Translations under genes and position numbers: made by a program
Part shown: positions 54,701 through 64,000 of the stretch, one piece after another
Layout: each line of letters begins with the position of its first letter
Numbering within the stretch: the stretch's first letter is position 1
Notes under the pieces: model-generated
The model's input: only the letters and a program-made list of their open reading frames with translations
Told to the model about the DNA's origin: nothing
Databases searched by the model: none
Origin: Corella eumyota
Lineage: Eukaryota; Chordata; Ascidiacea; Phlebobranchia; Corellidae
Direction of reading: 5' to 3'
DNA length: 64,000 bases
Assembly: GCA_963082875.1 (NCBI GenBank)
Contig: OY720101.1
Span: 6,014,001 to 6,078,000 of the forward strand

Positions 54701-57700
54701 GTCGGCTGCTATTTTGTAAGATTTTGAATAATGCAAAATTTGTGTAATTGTACAATTTTACTGTTTTTTTAAAATACAGCTGACTTTAACATTATTATCT
54801 TCTATATTTTTCTTTCTAATACTTTATTTGTGTAAATTTTGAAGGCGGTTTCAACTACTTTTTACGATATCTAGGTATTTTGCTAAAACGACTGAACTTT
54901 GGTATCTTTGCCTTTATCTTTTTTGCTAACTTGAACCGCTCAGTTATAACCTTGTCGGCTTAACTAATAAATTTTCGTAAACTTTCCATCGTTCTACGGG
55001 TGGCATTTCACGGGAATTAAAAAACTCGGTTTTGTTACTAATTGTGAAAATTTACAAGCCACATTTGGAAAGTTACGTTACATTTTTGTTTTGCTTTATA
55101 TTTAACCTTTTAAAAAATTCGTAAATACCAATAAGATTTATTCAGCTAGGGTTAAAAGTTATTATATTTTAAATAAGGAATTGTGTAGGGTAAATATTTG
55201 GATTGTTTTTTATAAATTTAATAACGTTTTTAAAATTTTGCAACTAAAAATAATATTATGCTTAGTTGAATAACTTTAAAATATGTAAGTTAATGGAGTA
55301 GATAACGTGATTTCAATGTTTTTAAAATACTTAATTAATAGAGTTCATGTTTAATCTCCGTGAATTTTAACTTATTTACACAAGTTACGTTTTTTTTTAT
55401 AGCACGATTTTAACCTAAGTGCACAACATTCTAACTAAAACATTAATTTTAAAATAATAAAATAGAATTTCTTGTATTAATTTGAAGTTGTGGCAAGGTT
55501 ATAATAATTGTGGCGTTATTTTAGCTTCTAACTCACGATAAACACGTTTTTAGACAAAAAATCGGGGATTGAAAACCAATCGCATGTGTATCTATCGCCA
55601 TCTACCGTATATTTTTTAATTTTTTTAGAGTTTAAAGAAGTTTGGGTAGAGTTAAAAAAAATGGATCACTTATTTTTTAGATTTCTTAGTAGACCGTAAG
55701 GTACAAGTGATCCAATGTATTTAATATCAGTTAATGCTTGTAAAATTAAAATTTTATTTTAAAATACACGAATTTGTTTAACGTGGCTTTTTTGCAATAA
55801 AATTTATTAAAATAATAAAGTATTTTTTTAAATTTGGTTATCTCAATCATAATGACTTGTATAAATAATTTATTACACCAGTTGTCATGCCTAGCTTTGA
55901 TAAATTCAAGTTGCTTTATAGATATAACAACTGTTGCTACACACACATCTACTAAAGTTTTATTCAAACATTGATTTTTACAATTTTTAGACTAAAACGT
56001 ATCGAATTTTTGACATATATTTACAGGAATTTCATTTCAATTTTGTGGTTTTATTGCACTAACTACCAATATTTAAACTAAGTATGTAAAGTTAGAATAA
56101 ATTTTAAAAAATTAAAAAAGTTTTTACGCCTACCGCTAGTTGTTAAGGCAGAGCCAAAAATTTAACAATTTTAAGAAGCGTAAAAATGTTTAGGAAAAAG
56201 TAACGCCTTACATTTTTAAGGGCAGTTTTATCATCTTTAGAAATGAACTTTGGAATCCAAATTTCTATTTACGAATTAAACATTGTTGGTTAAAAAGTTC
56301 CACAACATACGCAAACCAAAACAGTAAGAAAAACTTTATGAAATATTTATTAAAATCTTTTTCTCACATTAATAACTCATTATTGTTAGTCACTGTTAAA
56401 AAATCTTTTTTTGGCTTTCCAATGAATAATTGATTTTTTATCATTAACGTTATCAACTTGCTTAAAACCAGTTTCATTTTGTAAATTTTTTTAAATTATA
56501 TCATCCCACCCTTGAGACGACGATGACAACTTAAAAATTTACAGACGTTTTAAATATAAAGGCCTATTAAATCATTTTAAATATCCTTAGGAGAAAATTT
56601 TGTTTATTTTGTATTACAAATTGTCTCTATCAAAAGTTGTTAAACAAATATGTCTGCCTGTATTATAAAAAGTCTAATATTAAGTTATTTATTGCTGCAA
56701 TCTTCAAATTTTGATTAGTCAATTTTTTATGTGTTGTAAAATTTTAAAAATAGAATTTTACGTGATATATTTCGGAATAGAATTGGAAATGACTTAACTT
56801 CACGAGTTACAAGGATAACTATCATTTTAACTTGTGAGAATGTAAAAAAATATGCACGACTGAACTTGTTTTTAAAGTAGGCCCTCATGTGAATTCGGGT
56901 TCCTAAAATTTGTGAGGGATTCCTATAAAATAGAACTACAAGTCACATGAGTAGTCATCACCCCAAAATATAATGTCAAAAAGTGCCCAGTCATAAGTCA
57001 TAACCTTTGTTGACTGGGCGATTCTTTGGTGAAGTAATTTTGTTATTTTCAACGATTGCGTTTGACCTTTTTTAAGGTGATTATGAAAAAAATTTACTTT
57101 ATTTTTAGTTTAAATAAATAAAATCTTTTTTAGTTCGATTGTATTAAAATTGATTTTTCTGAAATATGACTGCGTCAATTTCGAAATCGTGATGTAAAAG
57201 AAACCAAAATGACATCAATACTGCACTGCTTTTAGAATTTTCCTTATTTAAACTGTGTTTTGAAAACAGTAAAATTATTGAACACAACCTAAAAAATTAA
57301 CATTATTTTTAAAATAGCAAATTGTTATAGAAAAGAGTTTGCCGTTTTTACGTCATTTGCTATAGGTTAGGCCAAGTAAAATACGCATGAGGCAGATCTA
57401 ATTACTTGCTCGATATAGATGTAATGTTATTTAAATGTTTTAACCTTTTTGAGGTTAGAAACTAACTAACGGCACGCTTTTAATTTGACCTGGGTTCTTC
57501 TGCCTTTAATACCAAACACCAACCTTAGTATGCATATTTCTTACCAAAAGCGGTAGACCTTTTTACGCATCCCTGGTCCTAAAGAAACGTTTTAAGCAAA
57601 CGTTTTGTAATTTTTGTTTTTAACGTTAAAGTATTGTTTATATTTTTTATGCTTTATTTTTTTTTGTAATTTATTTAACCTGTGAAATATTTTTTGAATA

Positions 57701-58395
57701 TGTAAAGTATAAGAATGTTTATTTTTATAAATATTTTGAATTTAGGTCATTTTTAATTATATTTAGGTTACCGCGTTACACCCATTTCGAAAGCAATTTT
57801 TTGTACATTAAAAAGATATTAAGATATCTTTTTTATCATTTTTATAAGGTGTACATATTTTTAAACCCTAATCGGGCACGTTGCAATGTAATTTCTGTAG
57901 CTTCTACATAAACATAACATGATTTTTGATAAATATGACCTGGATAAAGGCATCATGGGCAAGTTTCTTACTGAGCATTCGAGCATACATCGTGACTAAT
58001 GATACAACTCTACTTATTATACAGCATTTGTGCTTTGAATAGAAATTCTATTTTAGGTTGTGAAATTGTCTATTTTTAATATTTATTTTTAATAGGTCTT
58101 GTCATGTCGCGAATATCAATTCTAATCACCTTACGCGGTTAAGTCACGTTTTACAAATAAAATTATTTCATCGGGGTGAAATATTATATGGTTTCGATTA
58201 GCGGAATTGATACTAAATCACTACGACTTCTGTGAAATAAAAAAACCTCGTATTTTTGGTATTATAAAATTTCTTTTTTTTAATTTAAACTAGACATTTT
58301 GGGTGTGCAGGAGAAAAGATAACCAGCATTTTAACAGAAGTCAATAATTTTTTTATTAGGGCTTAGCCAACGTCAGCCAACGTCACTCTATATGT
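51740..58395. other. Gene-poor region
   Basis: No gene is supported in about 6.6 kb. Most is AT-rich. A less AT-rich block lies at about 53880-54720. It holds a kappaB-type motif GGGAAATTCC (53961-53970), a forkhead-type GTAAACA near 54003, and CACGTGACGTG near 54635. The minus open frame at 54222-54449 has moderate composition but no family signature. A 9-bp perfect inverted repeat lies at 56985-57019. Confidence 0.5.
53961..53970. promoter_or_regulatory. kappaB-type motif
   Basis: GGGAAATTCC fits the GGGRNNYYCC consensus bound by NF-kappaB/Rel. It lies about 2.2 kb upstream of the IL-1R-like start codon. Function is inferred. Confidence 0.45.
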
Positions 58396-58406
58396 ATATA
58401 TAAATA
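58396..58406 (+). promoter_or_regulatory. Possible TATA box for the GPA2-like gene
   Basis: ATATATAAATAG lies about 600 bases before the ATG at 58997. Just upstream, GCCAACGTCA is present twice in tandem (58366-58385). A 5' UTR intron ending at TTTTTTCTAG near 58951 would shorten the leader. Confidence 0.35.
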
Positions 58407-58996
58407 GACTGCTAAATCAGGTTTACTCTTTGTAAATTTTTCCATTAAATATCTTAAGTTTATTAGTCATTAAGCACTTTGTTAAGAAGCGCAAGTTTAA
58501 CTGCCAATATCCACTTTCTTGTTTTTTCTTAACTTTTTGTAACGACGCCGTGTCGCGGTTGACTGCGCAAAACAGGAGAAAATCGGACGACATTTATCGA
58601 GTTCAATGTTACAGCGCTGTTAAGGTTTTGTTCCTTAGTAAAGCGTAGCTAAAACATTTAAAGTAAGATATAATTAGTTTGTTAGCAATTGTAATTGAAA
58701 GTTAGCCTATCTTAATTAATGATTATAAATTTACTATTAATAGGACCTTAAATTGGTTATTTGATTAGGAAAATTTGGAATATTTCAGTTATTAAATAGC
58801 TGTAGGGTATTAAGTTATTTTATAACAGTATAGAAATATGTAAATATTTAATTATTTAAATGTGAAAAATAAGTTAAGTATATAAAAATTAGTTTTTAAA
58901 AAGTTTGTATCAAAACCAGTAAAATAATAAAATAAAAATTATTTTTTCTAGAAAAACCTTCGTACTAAGTTTTTGTTATATTCTTTCTACACAAAA

Positions 58997-59535
58997 ATGA
59001 ACTTTAATAAATACAGCAGTGTTTTGTCACTTTACTCAATATTGCTGTTATTATTGTGTTTTAATATTTTTGGAGACAGTCTGCGTTCAAGAAAACGAAC
59101 CTGCCATTTAGCATGTAAGAAAAACTTGTGTAACCTATTGTAATATGTAATCTAGTTATTGTGCTTGTGCATTATAAGCTCTATAGTAATAGGTATTGTA
59201 CGATATTTACAGTGTTCCCAATTCCCGTTACCAGTTCTGGTTGCAATTCGAAAATCGTCAAAGTGCAGGGATGTAGTGGGTTCTGTTATTCCCAGAGTAA
59301 GCAGTCCTCGTACCGGACCCAATTTATCCACGGCCGAAATATAACTTCTCATGGACGGTGCTGTCGAATCCGTGACACTATTCCGGTATGTTGGTATACT
59401 TTTTATTTAAAATTCAATAAATACAATGCAATGATTAGAAGTAACAAAGGCCTATGTTTTTGCCTATGTTTTTGTCCTAATTTTTATTTACAGGACATTT
59501 ATAAGGAACTTAAATTTACGTTTAATAGCTTTTAA
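58997..59535 (+). CDS. Glycoprotein hormone alpha (GPA2)-like, 3' end uncertain
   Basis: Exons 58997-59114 and 59213-59385 are well supported; 59494-59535 is a possible third. A signal peptide with a Leu run (YSILLLLLCF) is followed by RSRKR, a possible processing site, and a cystine-knot segment. TCHLALFPIPV matches the CHLHPFNVTV start of GPA2. VQGCSGFC matches AQACVGHC. GRNITSHGRCCRI matches RHNITSVSQCCTI, including the glycosylated Asn and the double Cys. The last cysteines (C-x-C-x2-C in GPA2) are missing in the spliced form. The 108-nt intron 59386-59493 is open in frame and, if kept, adds a C-x-C-x-C-x-C run. Spliced length is 110 residues, retained 146. Partner GPB5 is not seen in the window. 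Confidence 0.65.
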
Positions 59536-59540
59536 AAATA

Positions 59541-59602
59541 CGTTTACCTATTTATTTGCCAACCTACCCCACGTTTACCTATTTATTTGCCAACCTACCT
59601 TA
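59541..59602. repeat. Two-copy 31-base tandem repeat
   Basis: CGTTTACCTATTTATTTGCC plus CAACCTACC occurs twice with a 31-base period, directly after the GPA2-like stop codon. Confidence 0.85.
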
Positions 59603-59679
59603 CACTTACACTACTATGCACTATTAGTACGGTGTAAAAAGGGTTATTCAAAAAAAGAAAAAAAGGGTTTCTTTATTTT

Positions 59680-60246
59680 CAAAGGTGGGCACTAAACCGT
59701 TAATGCGTTAATCGTTAATTAGCGAAGTTAAATTTTTCAATAAAATTTATCTTTTAAGTTAACTTAAAAAATCGTTAACGGACCTTTTAACTTTCGTTAA
59801 ATTGTGCTTTCGTTAAATTAAATCCGTTAATTTAATATTTTTACAAGTTTACCATGGTAATATAAAAGTATATATGTTTTATTTTGCCGTTTATTGGGTT
59901 TAATCGTTTTAATTTCAAAGGATGTATTGACGATGTATTGACTGGCGTATAAACGATGTATTGACGACGATGACGATGTATTGAAATTTTAAACGATGTA
60001 GTTTTGAAAACGTCATTTAAACTTACGTTCGTGTAGTTAAAATATCAACTAAGATAAAAACTGCTGTTTTTTTTTAAATAGGGTCGTTTCTTTGTTTGTT
60101 TTATTTAAATTTTAACGTTAACGTTTATCGATAACTACCGTTACATTTTGTTTAAATTAACTTATTAACGTTAACGAAGTTAATATACTATGTAACGAAT
60201 TACCACTTAACGAAGTTACTTTCTCGGTTAACTGTGCCCACCATTG
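59680..60246. mobile_element. hAT-type MITE with intact target-site duplication
   Basis: The element is 567 bases long. Its left end reads CAAAGGTGGGCAC and its right end, in reverse complement, CAATGGTGGGCAC (12 of 13 match). It is flanked by an 8-base direct repeat TTTATTTT (59672-59679 and 60247-60254), the duplication length typical of hAT transposons. There is no transposase. The interior is full of CGTTAA/TTAACG motifs on both sides and has about five copies of CGATGTATTGA near 59920-60000. Clean ends suggest a fairly recent insertion. Confidence 0.85.
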
Positions 60247-60311
60247 TTTATTTTTCGTATTTAATTTTATTTTTGAGCTAAAAATTTTGGGAGCTGTTAA
60301 CTAAAATGTGG

Positions 60312-60566
60312 TTAAACATTGGGGGTTATTGTGTAATAATCTGCCTGGCACAATGTTTTTTCTGACATCTCAAAAATTTGCACCGTAATATTTGAGTGTT
60401 TATCGGTGATGTGTATACCGGCAACACAACGTTGTGACGTCATACCTGTCACTTGTTGTTGCCACATCACGTTAAGATTTTGATGACTTTGAAAGAACAT
60501 TAGGGTGTAGGCCACAGGAAATTTCAAATTTTTGATTTTATCGTCGTGTTGAGGGTACAATCGCAT
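60312..60566 (-). CDS. Possible exon of a GT14 (GCNT-like) glycosyltransferase
   Basis: An 84-residue open frame with less AT-biased composition than chance frames here. The frame continues upstream of the ATG as GECPITTFD. The C...R.Y...FPVAYTLM pattern, with 21 residues between the Cys and FPVAY, resembles the C...R.Y...FPIAYSLV start of core-2/I-branching GlcNAc transferases, where the spacing is 20. CVAGIHITDKHS stands where they have YCIHVDxKS. The GT14 catalytic core is absent: the frame stops at 60312 and the MITE follows. It could be a decayed fragment, a terminal exon of something else, or chance. Confidence 0.3.
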   Translation of the reverse strand: MRLYPQHDDKIKNLKFPVAYTLMFFQSHQNLNVMWQQQVTGMTSQRCVAGIHITDKHSNITVQIFEMSEKTLCQADYYTITPNV

Positions 60567-60815
60567 GTCAAATGTTGTTATGGGACATTCACCGATAAAA
60601 TGTCAGTCATTTTAAATGACAAGTCGTTAGGTTAAATTTAGGGTCAAACTAAACTGCCATATAAGTAAAAACCTTGACAATCTGCCCTAAAAACATAGCC
60701 TAACACGTCACAAACACGTTTTTTCTTTATCATATTACACTTATCGTGATGTTAACGTCATGTTTTAAATGTTACATTTTCAAGTTATCTTTTTTTATAC
60801 AAGCACGGACGTCAC

Positions 60816-60915
60816 CGTAAATTTATTAAATCTTTCAATTTCTGTTGTGTAATGTGGTTTGTATTTTCTCCTTTATGTGGCCAGCTTGGTGATTCGTACA
60901 TGTCTTGTATCGACC
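60816..60915 (-). other. Possible coding exon, unidentified
   Basis: On the minus strand an acceptor (CCTATAG) opens a 100-base segment encoding QDMYESPSWPHKGENTNHI and more, ending at a possible GTGACG donor. Composition looks coding. Position suggests it precedes the open frame at 60312-60566, but no acceptor joining the two in phase was found. Confidence 0.25.
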
Positions 60916-63100
60916 CTATAGGAAACAAATTAAAAAAAATTACAATATTGACCCTAGCCTTGGTGCTTTAATGGATTTTCATTAAAACCATGTTTTGTTA
61001 CAACCCATACTCTCTACTTAACGCGTTTGTCAGAATGCCTTAATAGTACGGACAACGACACCAGGCTGTCAAATTTTGTCGTTTATGTCATAACTGTCGC
61101 TAGTAAGAAACTAATAACTACTATAAGCTTTAACTAATGAGGTTTTTGTGTTACCGGTTGTTGATACTAGCGACAATTAGTTTCAACAAGTAGATTACTG
61201 CAAGGCACTGTTTCTTAGTATAGCCGGTCGAAAACCATCGAGTATTTCTCCCGCTTAAAACATAGGCTTGGCACTTAACACAATACATTCTTTTCTACAA
61301 TACATTCTTTTTTTAATACTTTTATAAGAATATACTTTGAATTTAAAAGGTGAAGTACTTTTTACAACATCTACAACCTTGTAAAATGTAACTTGTAGGC
61401 TTAAAAAAAGTAGTTTTCCTTGGTATATAAATACTTGCAGCTGCTGCATATTATTCAATTAGCATTTAATATCTTTTTGCCTGCCTCATTTTAAAAAAAA
61501 TAATTTAAAACTGTCACTCGAAAAATTGTTTTCACATTTATTTTTAGAAATGTCCGCGCTAGTCATTTGAGAATTCCTCAATTATGAAATACTTACTTTA
61601 AAATGTTTGCTACCATTTTTAATTAAAACCTAGTAAGCTTAAAAAATGTCGGATAAACTTACAAAAATATTACCAATGAGTCATTTACTGCATGCTTTTC
61701 ACAGCCTTGTAAATGATATACCGAAGTGGCAGAATTGACTGTTTAACCTCACTAACAAAATGGCAGATTACTTTCCGCAATTTGCTTAATTGTAATATTT
61801 AACCGTGATTCATTGGCAAAAAAAACGAAGTGCTTGCCACAAAATTACTGTTAATTGTTCTCTGTGAATAAAAATGGCTATTTCCGTTTAAAATTAAAGT
61901 GCTCAAAGGTAAAATTAAATTGTCACTCCAAAAAATCAAAATTGTCACATCAAAAATTGACTTCTGCATTTTTTTTTAGTAAAATCGTTTTTTTCTTAGG
62001 AAATAGAAAATTAGCATCCATTAAATTTCACAGAACTGTTATATATATTAGGAAACCTATTTTTGAAGCATAATAACATGCTTAATCTAAGGTATTTTGG
62101 GGTATAAGAGTTGTAGCTGGAACCCATTATATTTTTTTCATTTATTCAATAACTAATTGCTATAGGTCATAAACTACAATCTCCCTTTAAATCTTGCATA
62201 TAGATTGATTTTTCTTGTATTTCTAAAAGCCATTTTCCATTTTTATCCAATTTTTACTAAATATAATATTTGTTAAAGGTAATTAAAAAATCAATCAGCT
62301 TCCCCTTGTTTTGCCCATCTTAAATCTATATTTATGTGATATCTTTGCAACCCGATTTCACCTTGAATTTGTTTATTGTTTTGTATATAATTTGGTTCCT
62401 AAAAGTTTATAGTATTTCTGCTATCTCGAGCTGGATAACTGCAAAATAGATCCTTCCAGGAACCAATTAGAAGGCTGTAGTCGCATAATTCCGTGAATAA
62501 AACAGCCAGAAATTCTTTCAATGCTAATGGATTAACCTAAAAATAGAGGAGTACCTGTTCACCCTTTTACAAAGTTATTCTGGTTTTTGATTCCTGTGTT
62601 AGGCGGCACCAAGTCTAAATTAATCATGACGGTCGTTGGCTTGGATTGCATAAACAGGGACAACATAATATACAGGTGGCCTAGAAAGGTCACTTCATAA
62701 AGCACCTAAATCTAAAATAACATGGCGTAACATTTCGAATTTTACGGCGCCTTATTTGAGTCACACTCTGGGTTGTGTAGAAAAGTTCATTCAATCTATA
62801 TAAGGAAAGGTTCTAAAGCGATAACACATTTTGATAAATAAATCTTTGGTGAAAAATCGCCGAAAAATGTGATGTTTTAAAATACCACAAATTATGTTCG
62901 ATTTACAATCTTTGTATTTACACATTTTACGTAACTGAAAATTCTATTTACACATTTTTCTTAACTAAATGCTTCATCACCATTTTTGGTGAAAAAAACA
63001 ATATTTAGGGAAATCTAAAAGCAGAAAAATAATCTTTAGTTATGTAATTGAGGGATTTTCATTAACATCGTTTGAAAAACCATAAGTTAAACCGATATAT
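60916..63100. other. AT-rich region without a supported gene
   Basis: Open frames at 61255-61458 (-) and 61855-62073 (+) are Lys/Phe/Ser-rich and look like chance. A 10-base inverted repeat GTCGCTAGTA/TACTAGCGAC lies at 61096-61105 and 61165-61174. Nothing else stands out. Confidence 0.45.
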
Positions 63101-63780
63101 ACAGACACGTAGCTAATTAACCTGCGGTTATTAGTTTCACGCAACAGTCGACAATATTTTTCGCGTGGGCTTGATTTAATTACCATTTCCGTGAATTTCG
63201 AAGCAGATCTTGTGCTGTTGTTGTCTGCCGAACCGCGGGCCGAATTTATTTTGCCAACAAATTTGTCGCAGGGCCCGTAAACAAACCGAACGCGGATAAA
63301 TCCGATCATTCGAGGCCGCTAATCGCGAAATATTTCCCGATCGCTTATCAAGAGCCTTCGACTTTCCCTAGAAGTTCAGCGCAAGGAGATTTGCAAAGGT
63401 CAAGCGATTAGGCCGCGATTCGCGACATCAAGCTTGTTTGTATCAGTTTTGTGACGTCACAAACGACCCCTGAACTCGTTCCGAAGATACCGCGAGATTT
63501 TCTCGATAAGTCGCGCAACATTGTGTCACGAACAATAAGTGTTGTTGCGCGCGGTCGCATTAACTATGTTATGCAGCGGCTTTTCTGACGTAAGTCGTCA
63601 GCGATTAGTACTAGAAACAATAAATAACAAATCTTCTTTTGCCTTTTTGGGACAACTTTGGGAGCGGCATCGCCCAGGGTGAATGCCGGTCGTATTCTCG
63701 TCGCGTGAGAGGATCCGCATAACACAAACCAAGAACTCGGCGACTACGACCGCCAATTTAATCATTTTCCTGATAAAACA
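63101..63780. promoter_or_regulatory. CpG-richer block, probable regulatory sequence
   Basis: GC and CpG content rise sharply against the rest of the window, with many CGCG and GATCG words. It holds a palindromic CRE in GTGACGTCAC (63451-63460), a nuclear-receptor-like CAAAGGTCA near 63396, and a SOX-like AACAATAA near 63530. The minus open frame 63040-63309 overlaps it but lacks a signature. It may be a promoter or enhancer of a gene beyond the window. Confidence 0.4.
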
Positions 63781-64000
63781 CTCTTAATCGGCAAATTTCT
63801 ATTTTAGGCTCTCCTATACAAGTTCCATGAGTTTTAATAAGTGAATTCATTGTTTTCTTTCTTGTGATTGGATTGTTTAGATTTTAAGTTGGGTAAATCC
63901 GTTTTAAAAATACCTTGGCAAGCTAAAAATAAACTAAACAGTCCGACATCTGTTAATAAAATAAAATAGACAGTGTTGTTTACTATAGTTGTGGATTGAA

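Noticed and set aside
60350-60480. Plus-strand Cys-rich frame as the missing last exon of the GPA2-like gene
   Set aside because: The Cys spacing does not fit the closing C-x-C-x2-C, and the frame overlaps the better minus-strand frame.
63040-63309. Minus-strand frame of 89 codons
   Set aside because: It lies in the CpG-rich block where stops are rarer, and shows no recognisable domain.

Overview
The window is AT-rich nuclear DNA from an invertebrate chordate. Introns are short and many genes are compact and closely packed. The proteins match vertebrate orthologues closely, and several genes sit in tight same-strand runs that suggest trans-spliced operons. tRNA-derived SINEs lie in the introns. 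A tunicate of the Ciona type fits best; this is inference, because no species marker can be checked here.

Layout. About 1-4.2 kb (+): an ATF3-type bZIP gene with its promoter. About 4.9-12.8 kb (+): glycogen phosphorylase in up to 21 exons, with possible upstream exons that encode a membrane anchor. 13.8-17.0 kb (-): the deadenylase PARN. 17.6-20.9 kb (+): DTL/CDT2, sharing an intergenic region with PARN that carries a perfect E2F site. 21.4-24.5 kb (-): the MYG1 exonuclease, with SINEs in its introns. 25.2-26.1 kb (+): RPF2, across a promoter region with two CACGTG E-boxes. 26.6-32.5 kb (+): endophilin A with a pair of mutually exclusive BAR-domain exons. 33.4-38.1 kb (-): a tandem LSM1, ZC3H10-like and GGACT-like set. 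38.7-46.8 kb (+): a tandem ZNHIT2 and DDX24 pair, the DDX24 introns being loaded with SINEs. 48.5-51.7 kb (-): a single-pass Ig receptor that looks like an interleukin-1 receptor without a TIR domain. 51.7-59.0 kb: a gene-poor stretch. 59.0-59.5 kb (+): a glycoprotein-hormone alpha (GPA2/thyrostimulin alpha)-like gene with an uncertain 3' end. 59.7-60.2 kb: a hAT-type MITE with an intact target-site duplication. 60.3-60.9 kb (-): two possible exons, one resembling the start of a GT14 (GCNT-like) domain. The end of the window is a CpG-richer, probably regulatory stretch.

The genes fall into loose themes. RPF2 and DDX24 serve ribosome assembly, ZNHIT2 serves HSP90/R2TP-linked assembly of RNP and other complexes, and LSM1 and PARN serve mRNA decay. 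DTL serves replication licensing. ATF3, the IL-1R-like receptor and a kappaB motif upstream of it suggest stress and immune signalling. Exon borders were placed by hand from GT-AG (and one GC-AG) signals, reading-phase continuity and remembered vertebrate homologues. No alignment or database search was run.
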